From contig JALGQZ010000003.1 in the NCBI GenBank assembly GCA_023105745.1, forward strand, positions 43,362,185 through 43,426,184: a stretch of 64,000 nucleotides of DNA, written 5' to 3'. Under the pieces are notes generated by a model that searched no databases, had not been told where the DNA came from, and saw only the letters and a list, made by a program, of their open reading frames with translations. How positions within the stretch are numbered: the stretch's first letter is position 1; every line of letters starts with the position of its first letter. Source of the DNA: Austropuccinia psidii. Its lineage: Eukaryota; Basidiomycota; Pucciniomycetes; Pucciniales; Sphaerophragmiaceae. The translations under genes were made by a program, and so were the position numbers. Below, piece after piece: positions 9,395-22,556 of this stretch.

Positions 9395-11292
9395 TGTGAG
9401 CCTTGAGGTATATTTTACATACCCAAATAGGCCACAATTATCTTAAAAAGAAATTTTGAATTATGCAAAACTCATAAGTCATGCATATATCCAAAATTCA
9501 TCATTTTCAATTTCAGAAAAGATGAATAACTTTTTATTGAGTAAGTAAATCCATGGATTTAAGACCAGATTTGGATTCTACACAAAAATTCACCTAGGGT
9601 AGCTCCATAGAGTGAATAAGCTCAATTTAAGTATTTGAGGTGGTAAAATGGAAAATACTTCAATACCACATAAAAGATCCGTGAAAATTTTTGTTTTTCT
9701 TGATTTTTAGCCAAAATAATGGGAAAGTGAGAAATCCCATGTTACATATACACTAAGAATAGTGTTATGCATGTTTTGAGCACTTAATATCATGGTATTC
9801 TTACATGGACTTTTGGTACACCCATAGTGGATATCTCACTTTAAGCTTAAATTACTATTTTGACGTAAAAATTAGGCAAGGGGGACAAAAGACATCAAAG
9901 AGAGCCAGGGTACCCAACTTCTGAGGCCTCAGAGGCGTGGATAGCTCCAGAGCATGGATCCATGGATCATCTTAGCCCAATTGGTAAACTAAAACTCTTT
10001 GGGAACTTGGTTACCAAGTTACACCTACTGTAATCATAAGAAAAATAGCAAATAACCTGCTATTTTGACGTGCCAAGGAGGTAATAAGCTACTTAGACTC
10101 CTGTAACCACGTCAATTCTTGATGACTTTCCATGACTAGACCCTAAAAGAGTAATTAAACCCTTTTGGGATCCATATTCATTGATTTACCTCATAGCAAC
10201 CAGCAAAATACTGCTATTTGCAATTCTACATAGAAATAAGGTAAAAACTTCAAAAATTCATTAAAAATACAATTCTTAATGAATCCTTCTGAAACTTTCA
10301 GGACCAATGGAGAACTGTATTATCTATGGTACAACCAAAAAGAATTATGGTTTTACTAGTAAAATTAAAAGTTTTACTTACAGTCCATTTTTGACCATTC
10401 TACGTGAAACACTGAATCTTCAAAAATTCACAGTAATTACAACCTGTGATGAAATTGGCAATAACATTGAGAAATCAATGATTATTTTAGAATAAAAGAA
10501 GATTTACAGATGTTACTCCTTTTATTCTTAACCATATTGGGGTTGGTAGTCACGTAAAAGCATCAATTAAGTAATTATGATAATCTTACGTGACAACAGA
10601 TGATGCAATCATTAATCCAAAAGGGTTTATTGTTTTCTCACTCACTGGTTTTTCAGTTTGCTCCATGGCACGCCTCTGTGAGCTGTTGTTGACTTAAAAG
10701 AAGCCTCTTCTTGCTGTTTTCTCTGCATCATCATCTTATCAATTTATTAAATCATTATTACCAACAAGTAAGTATTAGTTAAAAGCTATTCTTAAGTGTT
10801 TTAAATCTTTCAAAATCATCCAGAAAGACGTGAAATCATAGAATCCAACTATATTTTGTTGTAATACTGTTATAAATCCTTTTGATCCCTTAAATCCACA
10901 ATTCCACGTCAAATTTCTCTACTCTTACCTATCAATAAGTTCTTTGGAGTATTAGTGAGTCATTTATTCTTAATTCTTGAAGTTTTTCTCTAGTAATAGT
11001 TTTCTTCAAGAATTATCTTTATAATTATTCTTGCAAAAGATAATTATATATTAAAATAATTTTATTATTTTAATAAAGAAGTTTTTATTATTAAATTCTT
11101 CTTGTAATTGATTCTTGTAGACAATTACTTGCTCACTGTTAAAATCACTAGTAGTGCTTAACACGTGAAAGAAATAATTTTAATTATTTAATTGTGGTTA
11201 TAATAATATTTTATTATTATATTTCATAAGAACAGACATAGTACTGTTGATTAATATTAATATTATCATCAGTTTCATAGTCACATCTTACA
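9395..11292 (+). repeat. 3' LTR of element A
   Basis: 1898 bp, TGTGAG...CTTACA, followed by target duplication GTTAC (11293-11297). Nearly identical to 1046-2957. Confidence 0.96.
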
Positions 11293-11297
11293 GTTAC

Positions 11298-13710
11298 CTT
11301 ATACATCATTTTTTGCAATATGTTTTGCCGAATTGGGAATCAATGATATGATTTTTATGATGAGCAGGACCCACATGAGGGAAAAAACCTCAATGGTATG
11401 GACATGGTTGAAAATGTGGTTTATATGAAAGGGAAATTTATGTCTCAAAAAATTAATTGGTTATAAGGAGAGAATTGATAGCTGTAATCAAAATGATATT
11501 CTATTGATTGATAATTTCTATGGAATTGATTTTTAAGAAAGAAATAAAAATGAAAGAAATTAAAAAGTATTTTTTTAATTGCCTCTTCAGCCTTCTAGCT
11601 CTTTCTTTCATCTGGTGAATTATGCTACCTTTTATTCTTAGATCTAAATTCTTGTTTCATGGACTTCATCAATTTCAATTTTTGATAAATATATATAGAT
11701 ATTTTAATGTTTTTATGATTTCTCATATTCTAGGTGGTTTGATTGTGTGATTCCTGATTGATGAATTTTTCCATTATATTTCAATAATTCCACATTTTTC
11801 AAAAAATAAAACTTGAATTGAAATACAGGAAAGTTAAACAAATTAACAGAAGGAGGAAAAAGGAAGGAATGAGATGAAAAATCTCTTTTTAAATAAAATA
11901 AAAGAATACCACAAGTACATGAATTAAAGTCTTTGTTTTTTACTAGTATAATTTTATAACCGTCTTGAGTAACAATAAAATCGGATAGGATTTTGTATTC
12001 AGTTTATTCTTGAATATTAAATTCTGGTTTACTGAAATTTGATAACATATAATGATTAATTATTTCCTTATTATCATCTGAAGTTCTTTGGAGAAGTGCA
12101 TAATTATTGAAAATATGAATTTGTAAGATTTTATTGATTTATTACACTTATAATTGCGAGACTTATTTCCTTGGATAGTTAACGCTGATCTTTGTAAAAC
12201 AAAAATTCTTATTTTCCTGAATTAGATCCTTGAAAAAATTCAGCTCTGCCAATGGTACTTACTAATAAGTCTGGATTCTCAAGAAGGTTCTGTGTATCTT
12301 TGGGAAAATGATTCAGAGTGATTATTATATGTTGAGAATTATTGAAAATTATAGTTGTATTTTCAAATGAATAAGTTTGAAAAATGAAAATTGGTAAGGC
12401 AGGTTTAATCTAATGATTAGCAACTAAATATGGTTTGGTCAAACTTTTCATGTGTGGCAACATTAACAAAGACAAATTAGGGTCTTTATTCTCATGAAGC
12501 TTAGGAATGAGCTTTTTACTCAGTTTTATAAGATGTCTTTGAGTTCACAAGAGGTTTTTGTTATACCAAAGAAATGAATGATGATTAATGATTGGTTCAT
12601 TAAGAAAAGTTTTGATATTCATATGAGGAGCTAATTACTTTGAGGATATTAATAATACCTCTGGTTTAGTCCCCAAAATTTCATAGATTTCATTCTTATC
12701 AATGGAGTTATCTTAGCTCAAATAACTTTTGAAATAAATAGCTGGTTTACAGGACTAAGATTTCTGAATACAGCCCTTTTTGGTTCAAAAAAGGGTTCAA
12801 TTATTCCACAATTTCCTTTTCTGTTTTCAATTTTTTTCACAGATAGCTGAAGTTTCTTTTACCTCTGGACAAAGAAGATTGGGTGATATAAACTAATACC
12901 TCTTTTTGCCCATCATTTCTTTTAGTTTTAGATTCCTTTCCTTTTATAGTTACTTAAAAAATTGTTGAGACGATCAATGATAATATCCATCAAAAACTTT
13001 TGTATTATTTTTAGCCTTTTAGCCATGTGAAAGGAGTCATAACCACTTTTTGTACCTCTTCTAATCATTTTTACCCTTAAAAACCAAAAAAGTAGATTAG
13101 ATCATTGTTTATCACTGTGAATGTTGTCACTTTGATTTCATACTCACCCTTGTCCCTTTTGAGTGTGTTTCTATTTTAATATTAACTGTAGAGTTTTTTT
13201 ACCTATACTAAGTTTCTGAAGTCCCTTTCAGCTTTAATTCCAATTGAGCTTGCTCTTGACGAAATTTCTCTTTTAGCTGTGAGTCTCAGAGGTATTCTTA
13301 TATATCCACAAAGCCAAAAACTTGGAGATAGATTGTAATTCAAAAAAACCAATCAATTTTGATTAAATAAAGAAGATTGATAATACAATTTTAGTAATAA
13401 AACTAGCCATAAAAGTAAAAAATATTTTCACTTGAGAAAACTGAGGTAAGAATAAGTTTTCAACAAAAACATTAAAGATATAATTATTTTTGGAAAAAAA
13501 TTAGTAATAGTTATGATAGCATTTTTTTCCAATAAATAAAAATATAGAAATAATTTAAACATTGAATTCCTAATGAAATTTCAAGTGGGGTTACCTCTGA
13601 ATGAAATTTCTGGAACACAACTTTAAATAAGCCCAGATGAAGCTTTAAGTATTTGTGTACAAAAATTCTAAGTTATCAGAAAATTAAATCAATTCCCACC
13701 ACATGTGGTG
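11298..13710. other. Flanking DNA without recognisable gene
   Basis: 2.4 kb of AT-rich DNA between element A and the solo LTR. There is no open frame of useful length, no terminal repeat and no motif I recognise on either strand. It may be unique host DNA or a repeat decayed beyond recognition. Confidence 0.55.
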
Positions 13711-13715
13711 TAAGC

Positions 13716-14508
13716 TGTAAGGTTTTTCTATGAAACTATTGATAATAGTAACAATATCAAGAGTACTATGACTGTCCTCAGTAGAAAGATATAATATAAC
13801 AAAATATTATAACCATAAATTACATATAATTATTAAAAAAATGATTATATTAAAAAAATAAATTTAATTATTATTATATAAGAGAATAATGGAAAAATAT
13901 ATTCATAATTATAATAAATTATAATTATTCTATTATTGTTTTAGTCAATGACAGTTATAACAATAAGAGGTGTAAAGCTCTTAATGAGACAATTACACGT
14001 GGAAAATATGAATATTTAACCACTTAAAAATGATATAAATATTATTTATAAGAAGAAATTATAACACAAACGGTGCAGATATAATTTTTATACAAAAAGT
14101 CTATATAAAAAAAACTAATAATAGATAAAAAAAATTGTAGAATTTTAGAGAAAAACTTACATATAATATATAATTTAATACAACAAGTCAAATACAACAG
14201 TTATTATATTAAGTAATTATTATAAGTTGAAAACATGCCAAAAATCAATATTTTCAAAGATAAAACAACTTTTCAGAATAAAAAATATGATTAAAGAGTT
14301 TTTAAGAGGAATTTGTGGATTTTAAAAGATATTTTAAAGGCAATAATTTTATAAAATAAAATATATTATTGGTGATTACAACAATAATCTGAATTCTATG
14401 ATTTCAATTCATTAATTCAAAATTAATAAAGAATAAAATAGCTTAAGAATTCCTTGAATTAGAAGATTTTATATGTAATAAAATTTTACCTGTTTAAATG
14501 TCTAATAT
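13716..14508 (-). repeat. Solo LTR F, left part (B family, antisense)
   Basis: Reads as the reverse complement of the 3' part of a B-family LTR; for example the ACAATATCAAGAGTACTATGAC stretch is the reverse of the B LTR end. It begins TGTAAGG, the reverse of the LTR terminus CCTTACA. It stops where element B is inserted and resumes at 39297. The outer flanks are TAAGC (13711-13715) and TAAAC (40708-40712), a target duplication with one mismatch. Together the parts give about 2.2 kb, one LTR length. Confidence 0.88.
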
Positions 14509-16651
14509 TGTGAGCCTGTGAGGTATTTATAACATACCCATGAGGCCACAAATGATTTTATATACAGCTGATTTAGTCCTTAACAGACTTTTCAATTGAA
14601 CTTAAATAAAAAATAACAAAAAATAAGTATAATTTTTTTTGATAAACAAAGCTATAAATATTATGTCATTTTTGGATTCTACACCAAAAATAACCTAGGG
14701 TACACCCACAGGGTGTTATACTGAAAAATGCTTATTTGTTATGTTATTGAAAGATTTAAGACTCTCACAGTACTAATTCAACTTTTTTAACATTTTTTTG
14801 AAATTGTTAAATTTAAGCTTAAATAAGTTTAACTTTAAAATTGCATAAGGTTTATGCAAACTTACCAAACATTTAGTTAAAATTGAGGTGCTGTGTATAT
14901 TTACTGAATTGGCTAAGGATTTTCCTAACAGAATTTAAATCCTGTATGAGCTGAATTCAAAAGTGCTTAAGGCCATAGTATGACTTTAAATAGATAAAAG
15001 GGAAAAAGCGACACAAAAAGGTGGGACAAAGGAAAAAGACCAAACAGAGCTGGGATACCCAGATTTTTGGATCTGCAACAATTAAATTAAGGTTTTCCAC
15101 CTGTATTGGAGGATTTTAAACCTTATTTAAACTTTGAGATTAGACTTTGATCCAATCTTAAAGCTTAAACTAATTTTATCCCAATTCGGACAGGAATTTC
15201 AAGCTGCCAAAGGGTAAATCCCAATGTGCAGGCTTCAAATTAAGGTTTTGAGAACTTTTGAAACTTAATTAAGCTTGAAATTTTAAGGTTACAAGCATTA
15301 AAACCTTATCAGGGAAGTTGAGGTTTAGTGTGTATTGCTATTTTACGTGGAAAAATAGTAATAACTCCAAAAAAAAAAATTTATTAAAAATCCAATTCTT
15401 CATTGATTTGCTTGAAACTTTCACACAGCTTACAACTTAATATGATATGTATATAAATTAAATTTTAAGTGTCTTTTATAAAGAAATTTCTGATTAATTA
15501 CACTGAAACTGTACTCTTTTAATTATACTTAAAGAAAATTGGGATTTCTTTAGAAATTAATTAAAAGTTGAGTATAAGAGATTTCTACTTGAAACTCTAT
15601 TTTTAAGTTGTTCATGTGATGAATTTCAATATAAATAAAATTATTCCATATTGAAACTTGAAATAATTCACTTAAATGAGGATTAAACCTACTTGGACTT
15701 AAGATTAACACTGGTAACTTTAAATTGGAATTAAAAATAAGTCACCTTAAGTTAGGAACCTTATTTCTAAGAAAGGTGTTTCATTTTTGGCCTGAGCACG
15801 CCCTATATATCTATTATTAATCATGAAGGCTGCTCTGTAGACATAAAAAGAGTCTTTTCATCACTGTTTTTGTCCATAATCAATTATCAATCAAATCATA
15901 TTAGACATTTAAACAGGTAAAGTTTCATTATATATAAAATTTATTATTAAAATATTTCTTAAGTATTTTATTCTTTATAAATCTCAAGCTAAAGAATTGA
16001 AATCATAGAAATTAGATTATTGGTGTAACCACCTATGATATATTTCATTTTATAAAATTATTGTCTTTAAAATATCTTTTACAGTCGAAAAATACCTCTC
16101 AAAAACTCTTCAATCATTTAAAATATTGAGTTTTGGAATGTTTTTAGCTTATAATAATTATTCAATATAATAACTTTTGTATTTGACTTGTTGTATTAAA
16201 GTTATATTATAAGTAAGATTCCTCTAATTTTCTCTAAAATCTTTCATCTATCATTAGTTCTTTTATATAGAATTTTTCTATAGGAATTATTTTTTCACAG
16301 TGTGTGTTATAATTCTCTTATAAATAATATTTATATACTATTTAGAAGTGGTTAGATATTTATCTTTTCCGCATGTGTTTGTCTCATCAAGAGCTTTACA
16401 CTTCTCATTGTTATAATTGTCAGTGACTATAACAGTAATAGAACAATTATAATTTTTAATAATTATTATATTTATTTATTATTATTTTATATAATAATAA
16501 TTAAATCTATTTTTTCATATAATTCTTTTTTAATAATTATATTTAAATTTGTGGTTATAATATCTCATTATATTATATTTTTCTACTTAGAACAGTCATA
16601 GTACTCTTGATATTGTTACTATTATCAAGAGTTTGATAGAGAAGCCTTATA
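14509..16651 (+). repeat. 5' LTR of element B
   Basis: 2143 bp, starting TGTGAGCC and ending CCTTATA (the normal CA end has decayed to TA). Clearly diverged from its partner at 37107-39291, including indels. Confidence 0.92.
15804..15810 (+). promoter_or_regulatory. Candidate TATA box in B 5' LTR
   Basis: TATATAT within GCACGCCCTATATATC, followed by a conserved stretch (CTGCTCTGTAGACATAAAAAG). The same block is kept in the 3' LTR (about 38415) and the solo LTR F (about 39389, minus strand), while neighbouring sequence has drifted. Likely the core promoter. Confidence 0.55.
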
Positions 16652-16669
16652 TTTGGGGGCCTGGCCATG
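16652..16669 (+). promoter_or_regulatory. Candidate primer-binding site, element B
   Basis: TTTGGGGGCCTGGCCATG directly after the LTR; one base differs from the equivalent block in element A. Confidence 0.6.
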
Positions 16670-17367
16670 ATGTTAACCAATTTCTGCAACATAAATAATA
16701 TTATAGACATTATTTTCCTGTTTTTTTTTTTACATAAAATTGCCATATTTACTTTAATATTGGCTTTTCTGGGACTTATCCCTTATAAATAATCTTTATG
16801 ATATTAATAAAGTTTTTTTTTCTTAAGAATATTGTTTTAAAACAATATACTATTGAGTGACTTGGAATAAATTTTCTTTCATCTAACTAGTGGCCTTTTC
16901 ACATCACAGACTGAAATTTATTCTTTGAGTTATTCTAGTATAAAATGAATAATAATACAATTTTGATTAATAACTTATTCATTGCTTAATTATTACTTCC
17001 TTAAAGAAAGTATAAAATCAAATAAAAAATTTGAAAATTAAAAATCTTTACTGAAAACATTTTTTTCTTTAATCTTAGACATTTTTCTTTATTTTTGACA
17101 TAATTTGCCATAAATTACATTAAAACAACTTTATCCAATAAGTTGAGTTTATAAGTTATTTTTATTGTTTGATAAAATAACTTATATATATTTTTTCTCT
17201 AGTGTCATCCATCAGGGAAAGTTCTTCAGACTATGAAGCCTCAGAGTCTAGTATTGAAATTCAAACTAGCCCAGCACCAAGGGGATTAATTACCAAAGAA
17301 CCCTTTAAAGGTCCAGCAGGTGAATTCAATCCATGTCTTTGTCTTAATTGCTTTATATTTGTGTGAA
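16670..17367 (+). other. Leader of element B
   Basis: About 700 bp of AT-rich leader between the primer site and the first start codon, without an open frame of note. Confidence 0.55.
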
Positions 17368-17383
17368 ATGACTCCTACTAGAA

Positions 17384-18324
17384 GTGGAGGTAGCTACTCT
17401 ATCCAATAAAATGGATCTGGACCAGGACATTAAAGTAATAAATCCAAAAGACAAGAATGTCAGCCCAGAGGAGAGGCACAAATGGAGGATGCCAGAACTT
17501 CTACCAGTTCCCAAAGGTTAGCCAGCACCTTTGAAACTCTTATTGAGAGTCCAGATGCTGACATAATTGCTATTGCTGTTGTTAGACCTGAATAACTTTC
17601 AACAGGCAACAATAGAGATATACCAGTCTCGGTACAAGAGCTTGTTTATGGAAGCAAAACAACAAGAGTGGGAACTTCTCCCAAGTTTTGGATAGGCACC
17701 ATGAACTCATATCTTCAAGTGAAGAAGTTCATGGGGCCAGAAAAGACAGAGGAACTTTGGAATGGTTGGACACCCATGTCTTGCAAAGGACAAGTCCAAA
17801 AGATAAAAGCTTTGTTGAAAAACCAAAGCATGTTATCAGAGGACCAGAAGAAGAAGTTGGCCCAAGGGAAGGAAAACAGCCCAGTGGAAGCTCCCCAAGA
17901 CTCCACAAGCAAAAATATGCCTCAACAAGCGCCAAACAAGCCCAAGAAAACCCCAAAGACCAACCAGAAGGGCAAGAAAAAGGAAAAGGGAAAGGCAAGG
18001 AACAAGTGGAACAAGCCTTACCCACATAATTACATGATTCCCAAGAAAGGGAAGACAGCCATGCACAATGTGTTCAATATGGCAATAACTCTGATTGAAT
18101 GCAAAAAACAAGGAAGAGGAAATATTGAGCCAATCTTTTCCAAAGAAGTAGAGGTTGTAAAGCTTGTAAACCAAATTGAAACTTGTAATAAAGAAATTAT
18201 AACAAAGCTCAACAAATTTGAGTATATCCAACAGAAGTTGGGTAATGAGATACTACAAGTGAAAGAGTCACAAAAGATCATTATTGGCCTTGAAAATGTT
18301 AATAAAGACAATATTTTGTCTTGA
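17384..18324 (+). pseudogene. Decayed ORF1 of element B
   Basis: Counterpart of ORF1 of element A. Exon 1 is 17384-17516, with the start codon changed to GTG. A 69-bp phase-1 intron (17517-17585, GTTAGC...TTGTTAG, with CTGAC inside) follows, then exon 2 from 17586. Conserved blocks include ERH-WRMPEL, IEIYQ, EWE, MNSYL, SCK, LKNQS and VFNMA. A one-base loss near 17690 shifts the frame, after which it is open from 17668 to 18324 and runs on into coiled-coil sequence. The ORF2-type ATG lies at 17368-17370, 16 nt upstream, the same spacing as in A. That ORF2 frame has stops within the first 15 codons. Confidence 0.75.
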
Positions 18325-19590
18325 GTTCAGAATTGTGCAAGATTTGAGTTCAAGGTTACCTTACTCAATCAACCAGATGACAAATCTATTTCTTCTATAG
18401 CTAGACAGTAAAAATAATTAAGAATACAATTTCAAAAATTGGAAAACTCAACTGGGCACAATGCAGCTCTTTTTCAAGAAAAATTGGAAAAAGTGATAAA
18501 GAAAGACTTTAATTGAAAGAAGATATTCAATCAAGTATTAATAATATATCCCTGAAGAATGATTTTCCAAGACAGTCTACACCAATTCTTGACAGAAATA
18601 TGCTGAACTTGAATAATGATTTACATCATACAATTTCAAGAAATGCAGAAGTGGAAACTGCTTGCAATTTTAAAGAAATTCCAAGATTAGAAGAATGGCC
18701 AACCTTGAGTGGTGAAGGGGATTATAATCATATGGATATTATGAAAAAAATTAATATGTTCAAAGAAGACTTTATCATACAATATAAATACATAAGTGCC
18801 AGATAACACTCATTGTTTATCAAATCAGCAAAGAAATTATATTAAAAATGAGACAAGACCATGGTAAACATTCTTGGCCTTGGTGGAAAGAACAAATTAT
18901 TTCCACAAGAGAAAATAATTTTTGGAGATTTAAAATGGATAATTCTTTTGAAGAAGCCATTTCTAATATTGAGAGGGAGAGGCCCATGTCTTTGTTTCTT
19001 AAACAAAAGGACAGATTAACTGCCCTTCATCCTGATATGTCTGAAACAATGGTACATAAAAGGATATTAAGAAAGTGTGGTGGTGGCGTTAATCATGCTA
19101 TAAGAATCAGATGTATTGAGCCTTTCTCTACAGAAGATTATATCAATGCTATAGAGGACATCACTACTAGAACAAAAATTGGTAGAAATTGGTATAAACC
19201 CTCAATGAACAACAGGACCAGTGGGAAACCAATTCCAAAACCCAATAAATCACATGACAAAGCTCCTTTGAAATGCAATAAGTGGGGAAGTACATCTCAT
19301 TTGGATAATAATTGTCCAAAAAGGCAAGAATCAATGAGATAGAAATTGAGAAAGATGACACAAAAGAAACAAATGATGTCCCTTTACATGAAAGTGATTC
19401 TGAGCCTTCTGAAGAGGAGGAATTACCAGATGAACTTAGTATAGAAAATATTGATGTTTCCTTTGAAGTCACAGAAGTGCATACTTACTTACCACAGCAT
19501 ATTGATGAATGTATGGATCTCATACATGTGCAAGATTCTAAAATTCAGAAAGCCAAGCCACCCAGAGGTAAAGGGTATACAGCTGGATAA
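18325..19590 (+). pseudogene. Decayed capsid/zinc-knuckle region of element B
   Basis: Pieces at 18513-18806, 18848-19342 and 19312-19590 match the capsid region of element A: EEWPTLSGEGDYNH, then DHGKHSWPWWK and KDRLTALHPDMSE. The knuckle has lost its second cysteine (CNKWGSTSHLDNNC, Trp for Cys). Frame changes separate the pieces. Confidence 0.88.
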
Positions 19591-21345
19591 TCTTGTATCA
19601 CTAATATTGTGACAAACAACAGAAAAGCCAAGATCCATCTTGACTCAGGTGCCTTTTGTGCTTGTGTTGGAATGTATTATTTTGACAAGATTTATACCAA
19701 TTGGCAAGACAAGTTAATGCCAATTGAAGGTATAAAATTCAGCAGTGTCAGCCAAAATATGCACCCCTTGGGTATATTTGAAGCATCAATGATATTCACC
19801 AATGATGCAGGAAGTATCAGATTAAAAGTTGAATTTGTTATGAATAATTGTACTTCACAACACTTGATACTTTGAAATGATTATCTCAATATTTATGGTA
19901 TTGATATTAATAATCATAAAGACAGGTATCTCACTATAGGGGAAAATAAAAGGCAAAAATTTTCTTTTCCTCCAGAAAAAAGAGAAATAACTGTCATTAC
20001 ACAAGTAAAAATGTTAATAAAGAAAAATTTGTTTCAGATCAATTGATTGAAGCACAAATTAGTCCTGAATTAACACCAGAAATGAAGGAAGAACTTATTG
20101 AAATTTTATTTGAATACAGGGAACCCTTTTCTCCTGATGATGAACCACTTGGGGCTATCAAAGGCCATGAATTGGAAATTATGCTTAATGTGGAAAGACC
20201 TTACCCTCCACTTTTAAGAAGACCAGCTTACCCAGCTAGCACTAGGGCCAGAGAAGCATTAGAAAGTCATATTAATGAACTAATGAAACTGGGAGTTCTT
20301 AGAAACGTTGGACACAATGAGGAAGTAGAAGTCACAACTCCTTTAATCATTACTTGGCATAATCATGAATCAAGGATGGTTGGTGATTTTAGAGTACTGA
20401 ATACCTACACTATTCCAGACAGGTATCAAATCCCTAGAATCCATGAGACTTTGACCCAATTATCCAAAGCAAGATTTATTACCTCTATAGATGCTCTTAA
20501 AGGATTCCATCAGAATGTCTTTACACCTCATGCTAGGAAATTATTGAGGATTATTGCTCATTGTGGTATTTATGAACACTTGAGGATGCCTTTTGGTATT
20601 AAAAATGAACCCTCTCATTACCAAAGGATGATGAATACCATTTTTCCACATAAATTATCAGAGGGATGGTTAAACATTTATATTGATGACATTATCATTT
20701 GTTCAGGAAGCTGGCAATTGAATTTAGAAAGACTTTCATTAGTACTTGAGAAAATTCCTCAAGTGAACATGAAAATATCTCCTAAAAATATAGTTTTGGG
20801 TTTCATGAGCTGAATGCTCTAGGACATGTAGTATCATGACTGAGCTTTGGTGTTGATAAAAGCAAAGTGGCTGCAGTGTTACTGAAGCAAATTCCCAAGA
20901 AAAATAAAGAAATGATTTCTTTCTTAGGGTTTGCCAATTATTACAGGCAGCACCTTAAATATTTTGCAATACATGCCAGATCATTGTACAGAATTTTTGA
21001 TCAAAAAATCATCTTTGAAATGACACAGGAGAGGATTCAAGAATATGAAAAGATCAGATATGCCTTGACAAATGCACCATTATTATTGATTTCAGATTGG
21101 AAACTTCCTTTCAAGCTGTATATTGATGCATGTGGTGAGGGCCTAGGTGCAGCTCTTCATCAAGCTCAAATTGTCAATGACAAACCTTATGAAGGTCCAA
21201 TTTGTTATATTTCAAGACAAATCAAACCTACTGAGGAAAGATATGAAGCTACCCAAATGGTGTGCCTTTTCCTTGTTTGGGCTCTGGAAAAACTTTATTA
21301 CTATCTTCATGGTAGTTTTCTTGAACTAATTACTGATTGTAATTC
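19591..21345 (+). pseudogene. Decayed protease, RT and start of RNase H of element B
   Basis: Protease with DSGA (19609-19875, ended by Gly to stop), RT with intact YIDD (20043-20813), then the RT end and RNase H to VITDCN-like ITDCNSVK, where the sequence is cut by transposon G at 21346. A frame change lies just after the YIDD domain at the same A-rich spot where element A has its 4-bp duplication. No enzyme could be made from this copy. Confidence 0.9.
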
Positions 21346-21353
21346 AGTAAAAC

Positions 21354-21493
21354 GGGGAGTGATATTTCCACGCCTTAACCTAAACTTTACGCCTACGCCT
21401 ACACATAAAATTGGGGATTAAGATACGCCTTCACGCCTTTCATGGATGTAGTTTGCTAAATCCACCCATCCAAGTGATTACTAAATCCACGCC
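21354..21493 (+). repeat. Left terminal inverted repeat of G
   Basis: About 140 bp, complementary to 35048-35182 with a few substitutions and small indels. It contains seven ACGCC motifs, conspicuous in CpG-poor DNA and possibly transposase-binding subterminal sites. Confidence 0.9.
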
Positions 21494-21736
21494 CCAATTT
21501 GTTTTTAATCCAAAAGAACTATAATTTCACAGCTACCCACTTTCAATTTTGATGTTCATATGAGTATCTAAGAAAAGTTTTGATAGCTCAGCATATGTCA
21601 AAGTACTTGCTAAAGTTGTTCTTACATGAAAAAAATAACCACCATAAGGACAGGAAAATAAAATCCAATCAGTGATTTGAATGATGAAAAATGTACACAC
21701 CTTGCCAAAGTATACTTCCTCTGTTGTACCTGTAAT

Positions 21737-22345
21737 TCATAAATATAAAATAAGAGGACAATTTTGGGCTAATTTGTAAAGTGCTATTATTAATTGATTT
21801 AATGAAGTAAAAGTTGGAGAAGGAATATGAAATGGATGCAAGTGATAAATGAAGAAGAGCTCGTGATTTTTTGAATTGAAAACTATTGAAGGATTTGGTG
21901 TTTTATTTATGGAAGGTAATAAAAGTTTATTTATTCTGTTTGGCTTGGGCTTAACTGGAACGGTACTGAATTCACCTCTGCTTCTTGATGCATGGTCCAA
22001 AATTTGGGTGAGTAATTTTTGTGCAATTTGAAATCTTCTATGTGAATGATTGTATTTCTTATTTAAAGATGAGTCAGTTTTGGATAACGTGGAATCATTC
22101 ACAGCTGGTGAAATAGTCCTTCCCATGGAATGATCCTCAGAATTCAAAAACAACTCATCCTTTCCATTTTTGTTGGATAAGCTTGATTTACGAAGAGTTA
22201 TTGGATGAATTGAGTCACTAATTGATGAAGAAAAATCATTTACAACTGGTGAAATAGTCCTTCCCATGAAATGTTTTTCTTCATCATTAAGTGACTCCAT
22301 ACATTTTGAGAGTTTGATGAGTTGAGATGGTGAAAGTTGACTCAT
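21737..22345 (-). CDS. Hypothetical 202-residue protein in transposon G
   Basis: Open frame of 202 codons starting MSQLSPSQ. Ser/Asn/Lys-rich, with an 11-residue motif present twice, MGRTISPVVND and MGRTISPAVND, about 45 residues apart. The C-terminal half is basic then hydrophobic. I see no signal peptide, transmembrane helix or catalytic motif that I can name. On the minus strand a CATTATAG sequence about 30 bases before the ATG could be a splice acceptor, so this may be a single exon of a larger captured gene rather than a whole protein. Not a recognisable transposase. Confidence 0.4.
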   Translation of the reverse strand: MSQLSPSQLIKLSKCMESLNDEEKHFMGRTISPVVNDFSSSISDSIHPITLRKSSLSNKNGKDELFLNSEDHSMGRTISPAVNDSTLSKTDSSLNKKYNHSHRRFQIAQKLLTQILDHASRSRGEFSTVPVKPKPNRINKLLLPSINKTPNPSIVFNSKNHELFFIYHLHPFHIPSPTFTSLNQLIIALYKLAQNCPLILYL

Positions 22346-22556
22346 GATGGGTGAAATGGCAAGAAGCGATGTGTGAGGCTTTCCCCTATAATGATTTTTA
22401 TTAAAAAAAAAGTAAATAAAAATTTCTCTTGCTTAAATTTTATTAAAAAAAAAACAAATAAGATTCTTTTTCTATAATATAATTGTTGTAATGAAATTTA
22501 AAAAATATAGTAAATAAAAATTTAAAAAATGTTTTTCAAAAAATATGAAAAAACAT

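Larger units (their letters stand above)
1046..11292 (+). mobile_element. Element A: young Ty3/gypsy LTR retrotransposon
   Basis: Complete element of about 10.2 kb. Two LTRs begin TGTGAGCC and end CTTACA. A perfect 5-bp target duplication, GTTAC, lies at 1041-1045 and 11293-11297. In order: 5' LTR, a conserved post-LTR motif, an AT-rich leader, overlapping ORF1 and ORF2 (capsid, CCHC knuckle, protease, RT, RNase H, integrase, chromodomain-like tail), a purine tract and the 3' LTR. Protease before RT and RT-RNase H before integrase define Ty3/gypsy. By eye the LTRs differ by two substitutions and one 14-bp block, so insertion is recent. ORF2 is interrupted by two small indels around 6908-7037. 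Confidence 0.96.

Noticed and set aside
17715..18231. Long minus-strand open frames opposite B ORF1
   Set aside because: Shadows of the Lys/Gly-rich ORF1 region; GC-richer sequence leaves several frames open, and no equivalent is conserved in A.
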